NCBI GenBank assembly: GCA_051294375.1
Contig: CM119264.1
Location: 16,837,245 to 16,901,244, forward strand
Origin: Paraspadella gotoi
Taxonomy: Eukaryota > Chaetognatha
Reading direction: 5' to 3'
Length of the DNA stretch: 64,000 nt
The notes under the pieces are model-generated. The model ran no database searches. It was not told where the DNA came from and saw only the letters and a list, made by a program, of their open reading frames with translations. The position numbers and the translations under genes are program-made. Below are positions 23,843 through 40,253 of this stretch, in pieces. Each line of letters opens with the position of its first letter. Position 1 is the stretch's first letter.

Positions 23843-26797
23843 TCACTGTGAAAACTCGATGTCGACAATTTCCCAATTTCCGTCGCCAATGAGTCTCAAT
23901 TCACGCTTATGAAATTTTCTCAAAGTGGTTCGGTGGCCGACGCTCAGGAACGTCGTCCCTCTGTTCTGGCAGAGACGGTAAAGATGTTCCTCGGTTTCCT
24001 CGTCCATAGATGATGTCGCCTCGTCTACGATGGCGAACAACGGATTGTGGTAGAGAACTCGAGCGAAACCAAGCTTTTGTTTTTCGCCTGTAATGAGAAG
24101 AGCGACGAGGGATTATCATCTAATTGTGGTACTTTGTAAAATTAGGCGCGAGCAATCGCGACAGCTAATTAAAGCAAACATTTAATACAATAACCTCTAG
24201 AAAGGGTAGCCGTCCAAGAGCCATTCCGGGATTGACTCCTCAAATGATCCAGGCCGGCCGACTTCAGTGCTTCCACGGCTTTTTCCTCGTCAATTCTTTC
24301 TACAGACGATGGAATTCTCAGTTCCGAGATAAGGCTAGAGGCGGCGGGATCGTCGAGGATGTAAGGCGACTGAGGGAGGACGACGACGTAGCGTGGGTTT
24401 CGAAAATTCAAAGGCCATTTGAGCGCTGAATAATCCTGATAATGAAGAAAAAGGATTTGAAAGACGGAGGCGGGAACTAGTAACCACGAAGCTTTCAATC
24501 AAGCTAGACATCTTAGGCTTAGTTTAGCCAATCTCCGAGAGACCACATCAATGAAGTAATTTAGTTTTTTAAAACTGTGATATAAGGACCAAACTTATAC
24601 AGTCAGACATCACCAGCACCAAAATACAAGGGGCTGACCAAGTTTTAGTAGATCAGTACTTACCCCGATGTGAGGCCAAAGCCCGAATAAGGATCGCAAC
24701 AGTGAGCTTTTGCCGACTCCGCTCGGACCACTGACGAGAATATCGCATCCTTTCGTAGCAAAAACAAAATGTTTAATAATCGTTTAAAGATGATAGCGCC
24801 GTCAATTATCCAGTTACTACCTTTGGAAAGTTCAAAATCGAGATCTTTGACTAAGAATGATCGTCCTCCCGCTACCCCGATTCCGTTCGTGTTGGCAGAC
24901 TTGTCTGCGTCGGCAGGGATATCGCAAGAGAACTTCCTGAGGACGAAAGCGACCTCAAAAAGATCACCTCCCGGTATAGGGTAAACCACTGTCTGGGAAT
25001 CGACCACGCTATGGTGGAGCCGAGCAGAATCCTCGAGGAAATCGGATCCGACTTCTAATTTGACGAGATGGTCGGTAGAGGAAAAGGCGTCTTCGTTGTC
25101 CTTTTCCTCATCGTCCTGAAAACGTTCCGGCTCGAGAGCGAGAACTTCCAATAGTTGAGCGACGCGGTGAGCGTTGCCAGCCGCGTAAGAGATCTTGGAA
25201 GCGATATCAACCAGTGAGCTGTGAAACCCAGAAAGCGATTTAAAAAGCGTTTAAATAAAAGTTTAATACGTGAAATAAACGATTCCGTCCTTTACCTGAA
25301 CGACGACAGCAGCATAATACAAACGAATCCGTTTTTGCTAATCACTTCTGTGAGTTCTGGTCCCGTCATATCTTTATAATGTCCGTTAAAGATCGGAATG
25401 GATATCACTAAATAGCTGGGTATTAAAATAAAAATGATACTTATCAGGTCCGATTCTCGTAATGGTAATCGAGAGAAAGAATTTTCACTTCTTTTGCTTC
25501 TTTAAAACTCAACACGTCTTCCTTTTTTTTCACTTTGGATTTTATAATTTATTTAATTAATTCATTTTTATTTTATAAGATTTGGCTTATATATATGTAA
25601 TTATGTATGCTTACCTTAGAATAGCGCCGACGTAGTCGAATGTGTTAGAGGAAAAGTTAAGTCCAAACTGCCAAAGGAAGAGACGACGTTGTATGCGGAG
25701 AAGATTGAGAAAACTGGCGTCGGTTTTGCGGCGCTCCTCTACTCCAGCCCGGTAGAAAGCCATGCTCTCTGACTGAAGAGAAGCGAAGACGAATCACGTC
25801 GGTTATTTATCAAAGTAAAAAATAAATGAAAAATGAACTAGGACGCCTTTGCTGAGAATATTTAGAAAACTGCTAGCAATGAACAAATTGGTGAAGAGAT
25901 AAAACACCCCCCGTCAACTACCTGAGTCCTAGTGTTCATGTGCGCAAATCTAAAATGCCCTTCGCCCTTCTCTTGAAGAAAGACCCAATTTACGACGCGA
26001 GACATAAGTCCTTGATTGACGGCCGTACTGACGACGAAAAAGAAATATATAGACAACGGGCCGTACCAATCGGAGCTCGAATATGCTTGGTATGAATAAT
26101 AACCTAGAAATAAAGATACAAGTTTCGGCGATGTCATTTAAAGGAAAAACTAGTTTTCTTAGATTTTATACCGATCTTAAAGGGAGAGAGCAGCAAATCT
26201 GTCACAATTTCAGTGGCGCTGCTGCAGAATCTTTCGACATCCTGCGTCATTCTTTGATCGGGGTTGTCTACAGTCGATAGGTGATTGATGCGGAAAAATG
26301 TTACATCCTAAGATTACAATTATAAATTAATCAGCAACATGGAGATTGTAAAACGACTCACCAGTCACCTACTCGATAATAAAATTCGTGTAAAACTGCC
26401 ACCAAATTTTTTCGCCACAGCAGCCCGAGTATTTTCGCCACGAAATCTCTGGCGCTCTTGATAGCGGCCGTAGCAAGAACAGTCAAGATCGCGACCCAAG
26501 CCAATTTGGCGAAGGCAATTCGGTTTCCTTCGACGAGGACTCTATAGAATTTGCTCGACAAGAGTCCAGTAAAATATCCGGACACCTTGAACATTAAAGA
26601 GAATATAATTATAATAATATAATAATTTCGAAACAATTCTCCGACTAAAGTTGTTACCTAACCTCATAACCGACGGCGAAACTTAACAGAAGCAGAAAAA
26701 CGATTATGGCGGACGGAGCTCGGGTTGGCATCGTCAAGCGCAACAGTCTCGCTAACCGTCTTAAGAGCAGCGCATTGAGAACAAATTTAGTTTCCAT
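23843..26797 (-). CDS. ABCD4: ABCD4-type half ABC transporter (lysosomal cobalamin export)
   Basis: Ten exons join in phase to 625 residues: 26663-26797, 26369-26585, 26172-26267, 25922-26103, 25615-25772, 25296-25415, 24821-25218, 24664-24749, 24195-24435, 23843-24087. The family-specific DNPDQRMTQDVERF motif follows the first membrane segments; ESMAFYRAG and the ISKNGFVCIMLLSSF segment are typical of the D subfamily. The nucleotide-binding domain shows Walker A GPSGVGKSS, Q-loop LPQSPYIL, a degenerate signature SRGEKQ, Walker B FAIVDEATS and H-loop SVGHR. The C-terminus (LRLIGDGNWEIVDI) favours ABCD4 over the peroxisomal ABCD1-3. Human ABCD4 moves vitamin B12 out of lysosomes with LMBD1. 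An acceptor-like tttgtAG lies 19 nt before the ATG. Confidence 0.93.
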
Positions 26798-27261
26798 TTT
26801 TTGGGTTCGGTTTAAACTACAAACTTAATAAATAAGGATATTTTTATTATACCGAACTGGGCATGATGTCCACGTGGCTTTCATCTAGCTAGCCGATTTT
26901 TCCCAATTTGGGACCTTTTGCTAATTTCGATAACAAAGTCAACATGATTATTGAAAAATTTCGATGTTATGAAGGTTGCAGAGTTAAACGTTTGGACTAG
27001 AACTGTTAAAAGTAAAAAAACTTTATTATCTGTGGTTATCATCTAATTAAGCCTAACTAAGATTTCAAAGGCCATTTAACGGATATCATCGACAATAGCG
27101 GTAGCCGACCAAATTCAAATTTTAATGGGAACAGCTGTTAAACTAATCCATTATTGGTATTAATTATTGTGGTGAAATATTTTTTTGCAAAAATGTTCCG
27201 AACCATGAGTAATTCGCGAATTAATATTATTATATTGCTATATAATGTCAAAAATTTTTTT

Positions 27262-27676
27262 TAATTGATTCTGATAGAGCTTAAAAAGTTAAGCAAAAAA
27301 TATAATTACAACTTTTAAAATTTGATGTTTTATTACTAAAAATTAGTAAAAACTGTTAAAATCATCGGATGATAATGATGATGAATTTTTTAAGGTTTTT
27401 CTCAATTTAAACCCACTTATCATCAAAAATTTGGAAAAAGAATTATACTTTGTGTAGATAACTTTTCATAAGCTATTTGAATCTGCTTTTAAAAATAAAA
27501 AATTACAAAAAATTTTTTTGACATTTCCTATCTATAAATAAATATTAAAAAATTAATTACTAATGCTTCTTGCCATTTTAGAAAATTTTGCTCCATTGAA
27601 AGTTTTCTCAGAAATGTATGAAGTTTCATTTGGAAAGGTTCCCAAATCAAACTTCTGACCCACCCCATTGACGAAG
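27262..27676. repeat. Dispersed repeat family R1, second copy
   Basis: Direct copy of 18270-18716, differing by scattered substitutions and small indels. It fills much of the 1.1-kb gap between ABCD4 and RPS28, the only wide gap in the downstream part of the minus-strand gene array. Confidence 0.65.
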
Positions 27677-27906
27677 TTTGGCTCTATCGACAATTATTTT
27701 AATGAAAGAAATTAAGATCGGCCAAACCCAGAGTTGAAAAGAAATTAGACAGACTAAGAAAGATTTCATTTCTTATATTTCTTACTTTTAAAACAATTTA
27801 GAAACATTTAACAGTACAAATTAAAAAGTAAATGAAACCGGTTCTTTTGTGAAAAGTAAATTAGAAAAAGCCAAAGAACGCCGCCGTCTTCTCTCCGTTC
27901 TTCCAC

Positions 27907-28187
<281 letters not shown>

Positions 28188-28272
28188 TTAACTTATCTTT
28201 TCAAATCTGAAAATTCAACAAGACAACTTATAAAATAAGAGCAAACAAACCTCCCGTTTAATTCGTTAAAGT

Positions 28273-31200
28273 TCAGACAGCAGTCTTGCGTTTGCTTTTC
28301 AGTTTTTTCCTCTTTCCAATAATTGATTCTTCAAGAACAGGCTCCGAATTGTCCTCTCTTTTCCTTTTCAAAGGCGCAGAAATCAAAACTTCAGGTTGTT
28401 TATTCTTGCTTTTCTTCGCATTCGATAACCCCTGATTAAGACCCCAGAAGGTGCCGACGAGATGCAAAGCCATTGATGCCGCCTTATTCAATTTAGGGGC
28501 CAACGGAATCAACGCTGCCAACTGAAGTTTTCGCTTCTCCGTGACTAATGTCTTCATAACCCTTCCACGAGACTTGTGCATCTGCGTGACAACGGAGAGA
28601 AAGGCTGCAACGGCGGAGGAATCGACGCCGGTCGCCGTCGCCTTGGCCGCTTCCTGCTCCAAATTCGAAAGGCAACAATCAAGAAGGCGGCCGAACATAC
28701 TTTCTAGCTCTCCGTCCGCGTCGTTGCTCTGTTTGCGGACGTAAAGGTTGAGAAGTCGATTAAAGAGAGCGACGAGCTGCTTGCGGCAGAAAGATGTAGT
28801 TTCGGCGTCCAAAACTAGGTCGGCCAGACGAGAAACGGCGCCGGCATCGACGATCTCGAGTTGGAAGCGATCGACGAAAGACTTAAAGGGAACGAAGTGT
28901 TCGTGTTTGAGGCTTTTCATCTTTACCACGTCCTCCAGATAAGAGAGGTAGGTTTCCACAACGGCCGACAAATTGTTTCGAACGGACGCTAGAAGAACCT
29001 TGACGAGAACGGCGCAGAGGTTGGGGACTTGGGAAAGCGGCGACGGATACTTCGCGTTGTCCTTTAGGATACTTTTAAGGAGGTCCACTCCATCTTTGTA
29101 CATAGAGGACTCCAGTGTCGGTGAGCCATGACGGAATTGGCTCACCTCTTTGATTATGCTCCTGATCTTGTGTTCCATCTCGGGTTTCGACACGAGCGAC
29201 GAACCTGTTTTTCTCCGGGTAGAGGCCTTAAAAATACGTAAAATGCATTTAGTTAAATATTTTAAATTAGATTAAATTCAAGATATTCATTACCTCGATT
29301 TGAACGATGGCTTTAAAGAGGTCCAGGAACAGCTCTCCTGGGAGACAGGGAGAAATGAGAGCAGGAACCAGATCTAGAGTGCGAAGACGAAACTTGATCT
29401 TGGATTCTTCCATCGATCTTTGTTGTTTGGCCTCCAATTTCTTAGTCCGCGCAGCCGCTTTTTTCGTTTCAATCTCCTGTCGTCATGTTCGGTTAAATTA
29501 GCTTAAAAATGTCAACTATTTCTGCTAGTATTTATAACTAGTATCAAATTTGACTGGTATCGAAATAACTCGCCTTAAAAACCGAGGCTATTTTTTCTTC
29601 GAATTCAAACATGGCGTCGTCGTCGACCTCTGATTCGTCGTCACTATCATTGCTTTCGACGAAGTCAATTTTCTTCGGCGCTGCCTTTCCCATTGCCGTC
29701 GCCAATTTCAGCTTCATTACCGCAAAATCGTCCTCCGTCGCATCTGGTTGATCCTCGTCATCGGCGTCATCATCTTCGTCATCTTCGTCGTCGTCATCAT
29801 CATTTTCGTTTTCATTCTGTTCGTTAACTTTTTCTCCCTCGCCTTCTTCGTCTTCCTCATCTGACTCTGAGGCTTCTTCTTCCATGACTTCGAAAAGATT
29901 TTCACCATCGGATTTTCCGGAAATGGCGTCAGTTATGACTCGTAGCGTATTTCGCGTGAAATACGGTAAAAGTAGAGGAAGTAGGACAGTGACGAGTCTG
30001 ACATTCAATGAATGTAAGAATATTTATTTAGGACTGATACTAATAAAATAATCCAATCTTCCGAGATTAACTTACTTCCTATATTTCACGCTTTCTCTAA
30101 GCAAAAAAGAGAGCAGCAGTTCCGTCATAACATCGACCCAGGGAATGTTAGAGTCGACCTGCTTAGAATCCGAGTCCTCTACCGACATACGAAGACCGCA
30201 GGCCCGAATGGCACAAATCTTAAGATCCGGCAGGGTTTCTCGGACTATATCCGAGTCAGTGAGCGACTGAAAAAGAGAAGTCAATGACAGAAAACATTTG
30301 ACAAAAATACCCGGCCTGACATAAGAAAATACCTGGAAACCCAAGACAAGGTAAAGTTTTTGAAAGACGTCGAGGACGGGAGAATCTTGTCCTTCGGGAA
30401 GCAAAGCCTTTTGCTTCTCAACGAGGTTCGCCAAAGCCATCGCTTGCGACCAGATTGTCGCGTTCTCGGAAGAGACTCGAGTCACGAAGGTTGAATTGTC
30501 AGCTATGAGGACATCAGCGAAGCGCCTGAAGACCATAACAAAAAGACAACTTTCAGTTAAATTGTCTCGGTTCCTCCCAACCAGAAAAAAGACTCGCCTG
30601 AATTCAAGGACGGCTTCGATGTTACCGTCTTTAGAGAGAATTTTTTTTAACAACGCGTTAAAAACAAACTCGCCAATCTTGTAGCCCTCGCTGTCTTCGA
30701 TAGGGGGCGCGGCGTGACTCAAAAACTCGTCGACGCCCGGCGCCAGGGCTGTGAGCTTCGTGCTCCGTCCGGAATCGGATGAAATGGTAAAGTGGGCAAA
30801 GAGAAAAAGTATCTGCAGAGCTTCCATTTCCCACAGCGAATTCGAGTTGCGATGAAGGCACGTCTGAATCTGTAAACAAAAACGGCAATGTTTGACTGGA
30901 AGATAGAACGAGAAGAGCGCAAGTTACGCATAGCACGGATATTAAGGGTTAATGATAAAAAAAATATGTAGATTAAAAGTGTACGGCTCCGACTGCCGGT
31001 CGGGGGTATTTAGACGACCGCCTTCCAGCGTCAGATCAGACTTTATTCTTTCCCTCCATTTTCACTCGAACGAAAAGCTGATTCGTCGAGCGGTAAGCGA
31101 AAGAGGGAATTAAGTAAACGTTGTAGGTTTGCGAAAAACAAAGCACCTACTTGCTGCAAAATCCATAAAAAACGTTTTTTATTGTCCTTGTGCCCTTCAC

Positions 31201-32657
31201 AGTTGAGGATTCGTAATAGCTCTTTTCGCAAAAGCCCCCATGTGCGTTGCAACAGAGACTGAGGAACAGCATGCAATAAGCGGCTGACGATAGCGGCCAT
31301 GCGGCCTCCGGAAGCATCTGAAGCCACGCTTTCCTGAATAACGATAAGTAATACACGTATAACAAAATACATATATAAAGTGCCAAGCGTTCGTTTGGTC
31401 TTGTCATCATAGAAAAATAAAAACAGGATTTATTAAAAACACAGTTTCTTTACCTGCTTCACAAAAGCCTCAATTATGGTTATTTTTAGCTCCTTGTTTC
31501 CTTCGTCAGCTGCGACGATATTACAGAGGGCATCTGTAACGTCTTTAGCCAGTTTACGGGAAGAATCTTTTTTGGATGATTGGTGGCACTTTGACAAAGC
31601 GTCTAAACCGCGAAATTGGAGAATATGCTTCGCCTAGTAGCGAGGGAGGACAGAAGGAAATCAGGAATGGCAATCGACCGCTTCGCGAGAAGAATTAACT
31701 CATACATACCAAGTCCGGAGATAAATCAGTCAGTAGAAAAACCTCCAAGAAACGAAGAAGAAGGCAACTTTTCTCTTTTCCTGGACAAAGTTCCTTGCAG
31801 AGCAAATCACTCCAGAACCTTTCAAGACATCCAGATGTTCCACGGGCGAGTTGGATAAATGTTAGGACGAGTTCTTTTGCCTGGTCGCGGTGATCCTTTA
31901 TCGTCATTTCCATAGCGGCTTTTTTGAAAGACTCGCGTACAAAGTCGGAACCAAAGAAGTCCGGTGCCGACAAATCAAACTTCAAATTGAGATCGGCTTT
32001 GAGTCGTTTCTTCGTAGCAACAGGATACTTCGCAGCGCAACTAAAAAGTAGGACCAACGCTTCGACGTCCGGCGCGGAACCTTTTTGTAGCATTTCAAAA
32101 ATAGGTCGAAGGGAAGGCCAAAATCGTTCTTTGAAGGACGAGGCCGTCGAGATGTTCTCTACGAAGAATCTCAAAGATTGCGTCGCAGATTTAGAAACTG
32201 TTCTGTCTAAGCGGCGCAGCTTCGTTAGATCTCCGAGTATTCTTTCGACGAGTTCATCGTCTTTGCCGATGCGGCCGCTTCTAATCAAAGCAGTCCATCC
32301 CGCGACTCGCCCAAGCGCCGGCTGGCGTTTCTCGCGAGCGACGCCGGTAATTTCGATTTCGGATTCGATTTTTTCGATGACGTCATCGGTAGTTAAACTC
32401 GAATAGTTTTTAAGGAAGACTGTGAGTGCGGCGGCGAAGGCCGTACGAACTTGGGGTCGGTCCGAGGCGAGACCAGCTACAAGTCGTTTCAGGGCATAGA
32501 CGGCTTCCTTCGGCGTTTGGGACGACTCGATCAGTTTGGCCAAAACTGCCTGGCGCACCTTAGCATCCTCGTGGGCGACAAGCCAAAACAAATCTATGTT
32601 TTCACTTGACAGCGGGGTCTGATTGTTTGATTCAGTGGAAGCTTCTTTGTTTGTCAT
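28273..32657 (-). CDS. MYBBP1A: Myb-binding protein 1A / DNA polymerase V (Pol5) homologue
   Basis: Nine exons join in phase to 1175 residues: 31710-32657, 31454-31633, 31151-31333, 30598-30869, 30333-30525, 30076-30266, 29574-29997, 29294-29476, 28273-29226. It is an all-helical HEAT/ARM-like protein of the nucleolus acting in rRNA synthesis and ribosome biogenesis. Landmarks: N-terminal FWLVAHEDAKVRQAVLAKL and VYALKRLVAGLASDRPQVR, the long acidic D/E stretch in the 29574 exon (EDEEDDDADDEDQ-type) and a basic KRKREDN...KRKKLKSKRK tail that should give nucleolar localisation. Human MYBBP1A is about 1330 residues. Two introns appear to use GC donors (CAG|GCGAGT at 30597-30596, AAG|GCGAGT at 29573-29572); GT alternatives break the frame. 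An acceptor-like cttctttactAAG lies 9 nt before the ATG. Confidence 0.92.
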
Positions 32658-32763
32658 TTTTTGCTTCTTAGTAAAGAAGGGAGATGGAAAAATCCTCTTT
32701 TTTTTAAGAACTAAGGAAACAAATCCGATAACAGACTAATAACGAAAAAGCCAGCCGATTTGG

Positions 32764-33768
<1,005 letters not shown>

Positions 33769-34022
33769 TTTTACAAAAGTTTTTCTTAGATTAACTACAA
33801 GGAAAAAGAGTCGTTCAATAAAGTAATTAATTCTCACAACATAAAAAGAGAAAACCTGTTAACGGTTAAGCAAGAAATTATCCAAAATACAAAAAAATTT
33901 TTTCTCGTCCTGAAGAGCTAAGAAAAATTCCTATTTTAAAATCTGGTTGCAATACAAAAAGCTTCAAAATAAATTCGGAAGCATTTCTTTTTCTTCCTTA
34001 ACGCAGCTTTGACGAAACAGTC

Positions 34023-34522
<500 letters not shown>

Positions 34523-34718
34523 TTTGATGCTTTTACAATAGAGCAACCGTTACTGACTTATCTAAAAAAAAAAAAAGAACCGGAAATACTAAACATTTTT
34601 CATAAATGGCATAAATATAAAAACTTTAGCACTTTTATTAAGAGAATCACAGAAAAATTCGGTAACACTGTCCGTTTCTCTCTCTCTCTCCTCCTAGTCC
34701 TCCCAGATGTAAAGGACA

Positions 34719-37592
34719 CTACATTCGACTAATGGGTCGGATTCCGAGAATGTTGAAACCCTGGGTCATGACCGCCGCCGTAGCTTCACAGAGCAAAAGA
34801 CGATCCATGTTGATCTTGACAACCTGACCAGTCTCTCGATCCTTTTCAACACAATAACAACTATCGTAGAATTCCGTGAAGGCGGTAGAAAGTTCGTAGA
34901 GATAATCGCAAAGGCTGTGCATAAGCAGATCGTCCAATGTACGGAGAACAATTTCGGGAAAGCGCAAAACCACTTTCGCGAGTTTCCATTCCTAACGCCA
35001 AAAGGAACGACGAGAATTAAAAATAAAAACGATATATCTTAAAAACCTCTTTCAAAAATTACCTTGGGATGCGACAGCTCAAAATGCGTGGTTTTGCAAG
35101 CTTCGTCTAGCTCTTTCTGAGAGACTTTGGCCAATCTAGCTATGGACCGAATTCGAGTAAGGGCATAGAGGAGGTAGGCGGCGGTATTTCCCCGGTCATC
35201 AAGCATCTGTGGTTATGAAATTTAGTCAAAAATTATTTTTTTACAAAAATAAGTTTATGCATAGATTTTCAATGATATTGCCTTATCGAACGAGAATACA
35301 TAATCGTTGTTACGGTTGTGGCAGAGGTCGTTGTACTTAATGCAACCATAGGCGACTGATTTCATCGCTGCGTCCAACTCGTCTGGTGATAAAACTTTGT
35401 CTCGTTCGTTCTTGATTAACTTTTCCTTTGAACGCGCGACTCCTTCATCCAGAAGATCAACCAGACGAACCTTAATCAAATATTTTATAATCAAAAATCA
35501 GTCAAGAAAAAAAAAAGGGAAAAAAAAAAGGCCGTCCTACCGTTTCACCAGAACGAGTCTTAAACTTTTTCTTGTCTTCGCCGAGCACAACGCCGAAACC
35601 GGCGTGCTCCACCCTCGCCGAGCACTCGCGATACCAGCCGATGTGTTTTGCCGCGTCAAAGACCAAATCAAAGTGGAGACCTGAGAAAATCCGTTATGGG
35701 ATTTAACAAGTTCGGTGTAAAAAACCGCGCCAACTTCTACCCTGTCCCGCGTCAACGATGTAGATGAGCCAATCTGCTTTCTCCTCGAAGAGTCGTTGCT
35801 TGATCGCTGCCAAGTCGGAAGTGTCGTAGGTATACCCACCGTCGGATTTAACGATGGTCAGTGGGACGTCGTGACCAGGAACGAAGACAACCTAGAGAAC
35901 AAAAACGAAAAAGAGTTGAGCTCGCGAAATAAACCCTCAATGAAGAGAGAGCCGTGGCAAGACCTTCCGGCCTTCGTCGATGATAACCAAGCCTTTATCT
36001 TCGAATTCCTTCACGACAGCCGCCATTCGATCCTGATAAAACGATTCCCCTCGTTCGACTATGTTTATGTCGAGTCGCTCGTAAATACTATTAAATTCCA
36101 ACCGGGAAACGTCGCAGATCATTGTCCAGGCTAAAATAAAATTATATATATTATTATAAGGCAAAACACGTAATCTTCCATTTTCGTCAGAGAACTCGAT
36201 TTTGGAAAATTAACAAACTATTTGGTTAGTAGTTACCTTTGATGATATCTTCCTCTTTGTTTTGAAGACGAACGACGCAGCTGTAAGCCCTAGATTTGAA
36301 CTCCTCTTCGGAGTCAAATCTCGCTTTGCTCTCTTTGTAAAACTTTTGCAAATCACCGATGGGAGGCGAAACGGTCAAATAGTCCGGAAATTTGTCCTTA
36401 AAACAGATTAAAATCCATAATTATAAATACAAGTGTAATTGAATTTGATTCTGAGGTCCAATGGTCGTTTTTACTTTTAAATGAGCGATCAACATTCCAA
36501 ACTGGGTACCCCAATCGCCAATATGATTCAGTCTCAGAACCTGATAAAAGAAAAATAGCCATTAGATAAACCTACCTAATCGAATAAATTCCCACACATA
36601 TAGCTTACCGAGTGACCGACAAACTCGAGGAGTCGACACACTGCTTCGCCGATGATGGTCGAGCGAAGGTGGCCCACGTGCATTTCTTTGGCAATATTCG
36701 GCGAAGAGAAATCGACGACGGCGCGGCGTTTCCCGGAGGTGATCGGCGGCCGAACGCCCTTGACGAGAAGCTTGGTCAGCTTGTCGGCAACGAATTCGCG
36801 TTTAAGGCGAACGTTGACAAATCCAGGACCCGCCACTTCCAAAGATTCCGTGACATAGTTGTCGGGAATCTTGGCGAGAACGGCGGCCGCGACGTCTCGT
36901 GGATTTAGGTTGACCGACTGGTTCTTCAACTCTTTCGAGATTGACATAGCTGAAGAAAACGAGGTTAATGGTTTTTGAGTCGCTTTAAATTTGGGCGGAC
37001 ACAACTAATTCTAATATTAATTTTTCATAAGTAAGCATTTATAATAGTCTTCAGGGCGCAATGAACAAGACTCCTTTCAAGTTAACAATTAAGTCAACAC
37101 TGACGACACAAAACGACGTACCCGAATTAAACTGATAGTCTCCAAATTTTTCGTTAGTAATTGGAGTCACAGATGCAGAGATTTCCGGAGGTAAGGACGG
37201 AAATGCCTGCCTCATCGCCGAATTGAACATTCCGGTCAATAGATCAATGAAACTGATCATGAAGTCGCCACTGAAAATAACACAAAAATGATTTCGTTAC
37301 TAATGTTGGATACATTTATCGCCAATGCCGAAATAAATCTCACCGCCTAAAAGGCGCACCTTCGTTCCAATTCCAGCTCGGCTTCGAGATTTCGTTGAAG
37401 ATGTGAGATCTGGTACTCGAGCTTTGCGTTTCGACTCTTGATGGCGGACAATTCGCTATCCGTCTCGTCGTCGTTGGTCATCAGTCGACGCTTCATTTTA
37501 TCAACACGATCCGAGACGACGCCGATCTCGGACTCGATCGCTTTCGATCGCTTCAACAAATCTTGAAACTCTTTTGAATTAACTAAAGACAT
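34719..37592 (-). CDS. RARS1: Cytosolic arginyl-tRNA synthetase
   Basis: Class Ia synthetase charging tRNA-Arg. Eleven exons join in phase to 670 residues: 37360-37592, 37122-37270, 36609-36949, 36475-36540, 36237-36396, 35964-36130, 35741-35891, 35541-35680, 35282-35470, 35063-35206, 34719-34991. An N-terminal leucine-zipper-like coiled coil (about residues 1-80) resembles the part that docks the animal enzyme in the multisynthetase complex. [27 protein letters not shown] (HIGH-like), [12 protein letters not shown] and [15 protein letters not shown] are family hallmarks; the end [12 protein letters not shown] is canonical. Human RARS1 has 660 residues. The intron after 35282 starts with GC (GATAAG|GCAATA) with no usable GT. 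attatttttttctctattccAG ends 3 nt before the ATG. Confidence 0.96.
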
Positions 37593-37717
37593 TTTCTGGA
37601 ATAGAGAAAAAAATAATGCAAAAAGTAAGACAACTAAATCATAAATTCCTTAAAAATATTTAAAGGCTAAACACTACAAGGTTATTTTAAGTACTAATAC
37701 GCCAACGGCAGTAAAAA

Positions 37718-38537
37718 TCATTTTGTGGACGTGGAAAGGAGAGCCAAAATTCCACCGGCGCCGCCAACGGAGATCAAATAGTTAATGTGAGGGGTAAAAG
37801 TCTTGAAAACAAAAAATGAAGCTACAATAAATAGAACAAGAAAAAGAGAATTGTTGTAGAGAATAGAAAAAGTCGTAGCTTCGTAGTCTGCTATCTCGTT
37901 TTTCTTCCAAAGGATCCTCTCATCCTAAAAAATTTGAATTCAATTTTAATTCAACTGGTAATTTTTTAATGAATCAGATTCTAAGAGCAAAACAGAATGC
38001 AATAATAACCATCTTTACCAGTGACCAGTTTTAGTAAGAACGATTTTCATAACTCATAAATAATATTGTGTACTATTATATATATATTATTATATATTGC
38101 CTACAAGATATAAATTCAAGAGGAAATACCTTTTCTTTTTTGGCCATTTTCTTATCATCGGCCAATTTCCGCAGCATAAATTTAGTGATGTCTTCTTCCC
38201 GTTTTATGGCCACGTGATGCTTCAGGACGTGCTTTGACTTTTTATAAGCAAAGGCAACGAGCCAAGCCGAAACGAAAGTCATAACCAGAAAGAAAGGCCA
38301 CGACTGACGAGGATCTAATTGATGGATTCGCCAATACAACCAGGCTAAAAAAAATAGAAATCGATATTATACTACAGTAATTTAATTATTAAATGATATT
38401 TTCTTACCTGGAATGGCAGAGATGATGAAAGCATTTCCATAAAAAAGAGCTGACGATTTGGTCGAAACGTTTTGACTGAAGTCTTGAAGGAGCATTTCCT
38501 CCTCCTTAGTGAAGTCCGAGCTTTTGTGTTTCACCAT
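37718..38537 (-). CDS. SSR3: Translocon-associated protein subunit gamma (TRAP-gamma)
   Basis: Three exons (38408-38537, 38130-38344, 37718-37924) encode 183 residues; human SSR3 has 185. It starts [20 protein letters not shown], has paired membrane helices ([40 protein letters not shown]), a charged cytosolic middle ([15 protein letters not shown]) and a second pair of hydrophobic helices at the C-terminus ending LLSTSTK. This four-helix subunit belongs to the TRAP complex at the Sec61 channel of the ER. The gap to RARS1 is 125 bp. tagtcttttAG lies 12 nt before the ATG. Confidence 0.95.
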
Positions 38538-38859
38538 TTTTTAAGAGATCTAAAAGACTATCATCCAGAGATCGACTATCATGATTGAAAAAAAAAATGT
38601 CACGAGTAGATTTGAACTTTCTTTAAATATCAAGCTTCAAACCATTACTTTTCCTACAACAAAACAAGAAACTGTAAAACGCCAAAATTTTGGGACTAAG
38701 ATCGCTAAAATTGCTTGTCCCTTCGCAAGGCTTTAGGATGCCAGCTCTTAATCACACAAACCTTATTTTATGCGTCGAAAGAAACAATAAAAACAAAGTC
38801 CGGAGTCCGCTTGATAAAAATGGCAGACTTGTCTTTTATCCAAGAATAAAAAAATCTCT

Positions 38860-40116
<1,257 letters not shown>

Positions 40117-40253
40117 ATTTATATTATGTGTGATTACGCTTATAAGCGAAAATTTAATAAATTGTTCTAATGGCAAATATGTATAATTTGTATAATCTAC
40201 AAAAAAAAAAAAAAAGCAAATAAGTTAATAATACCTACAAAATTCAATACTTT

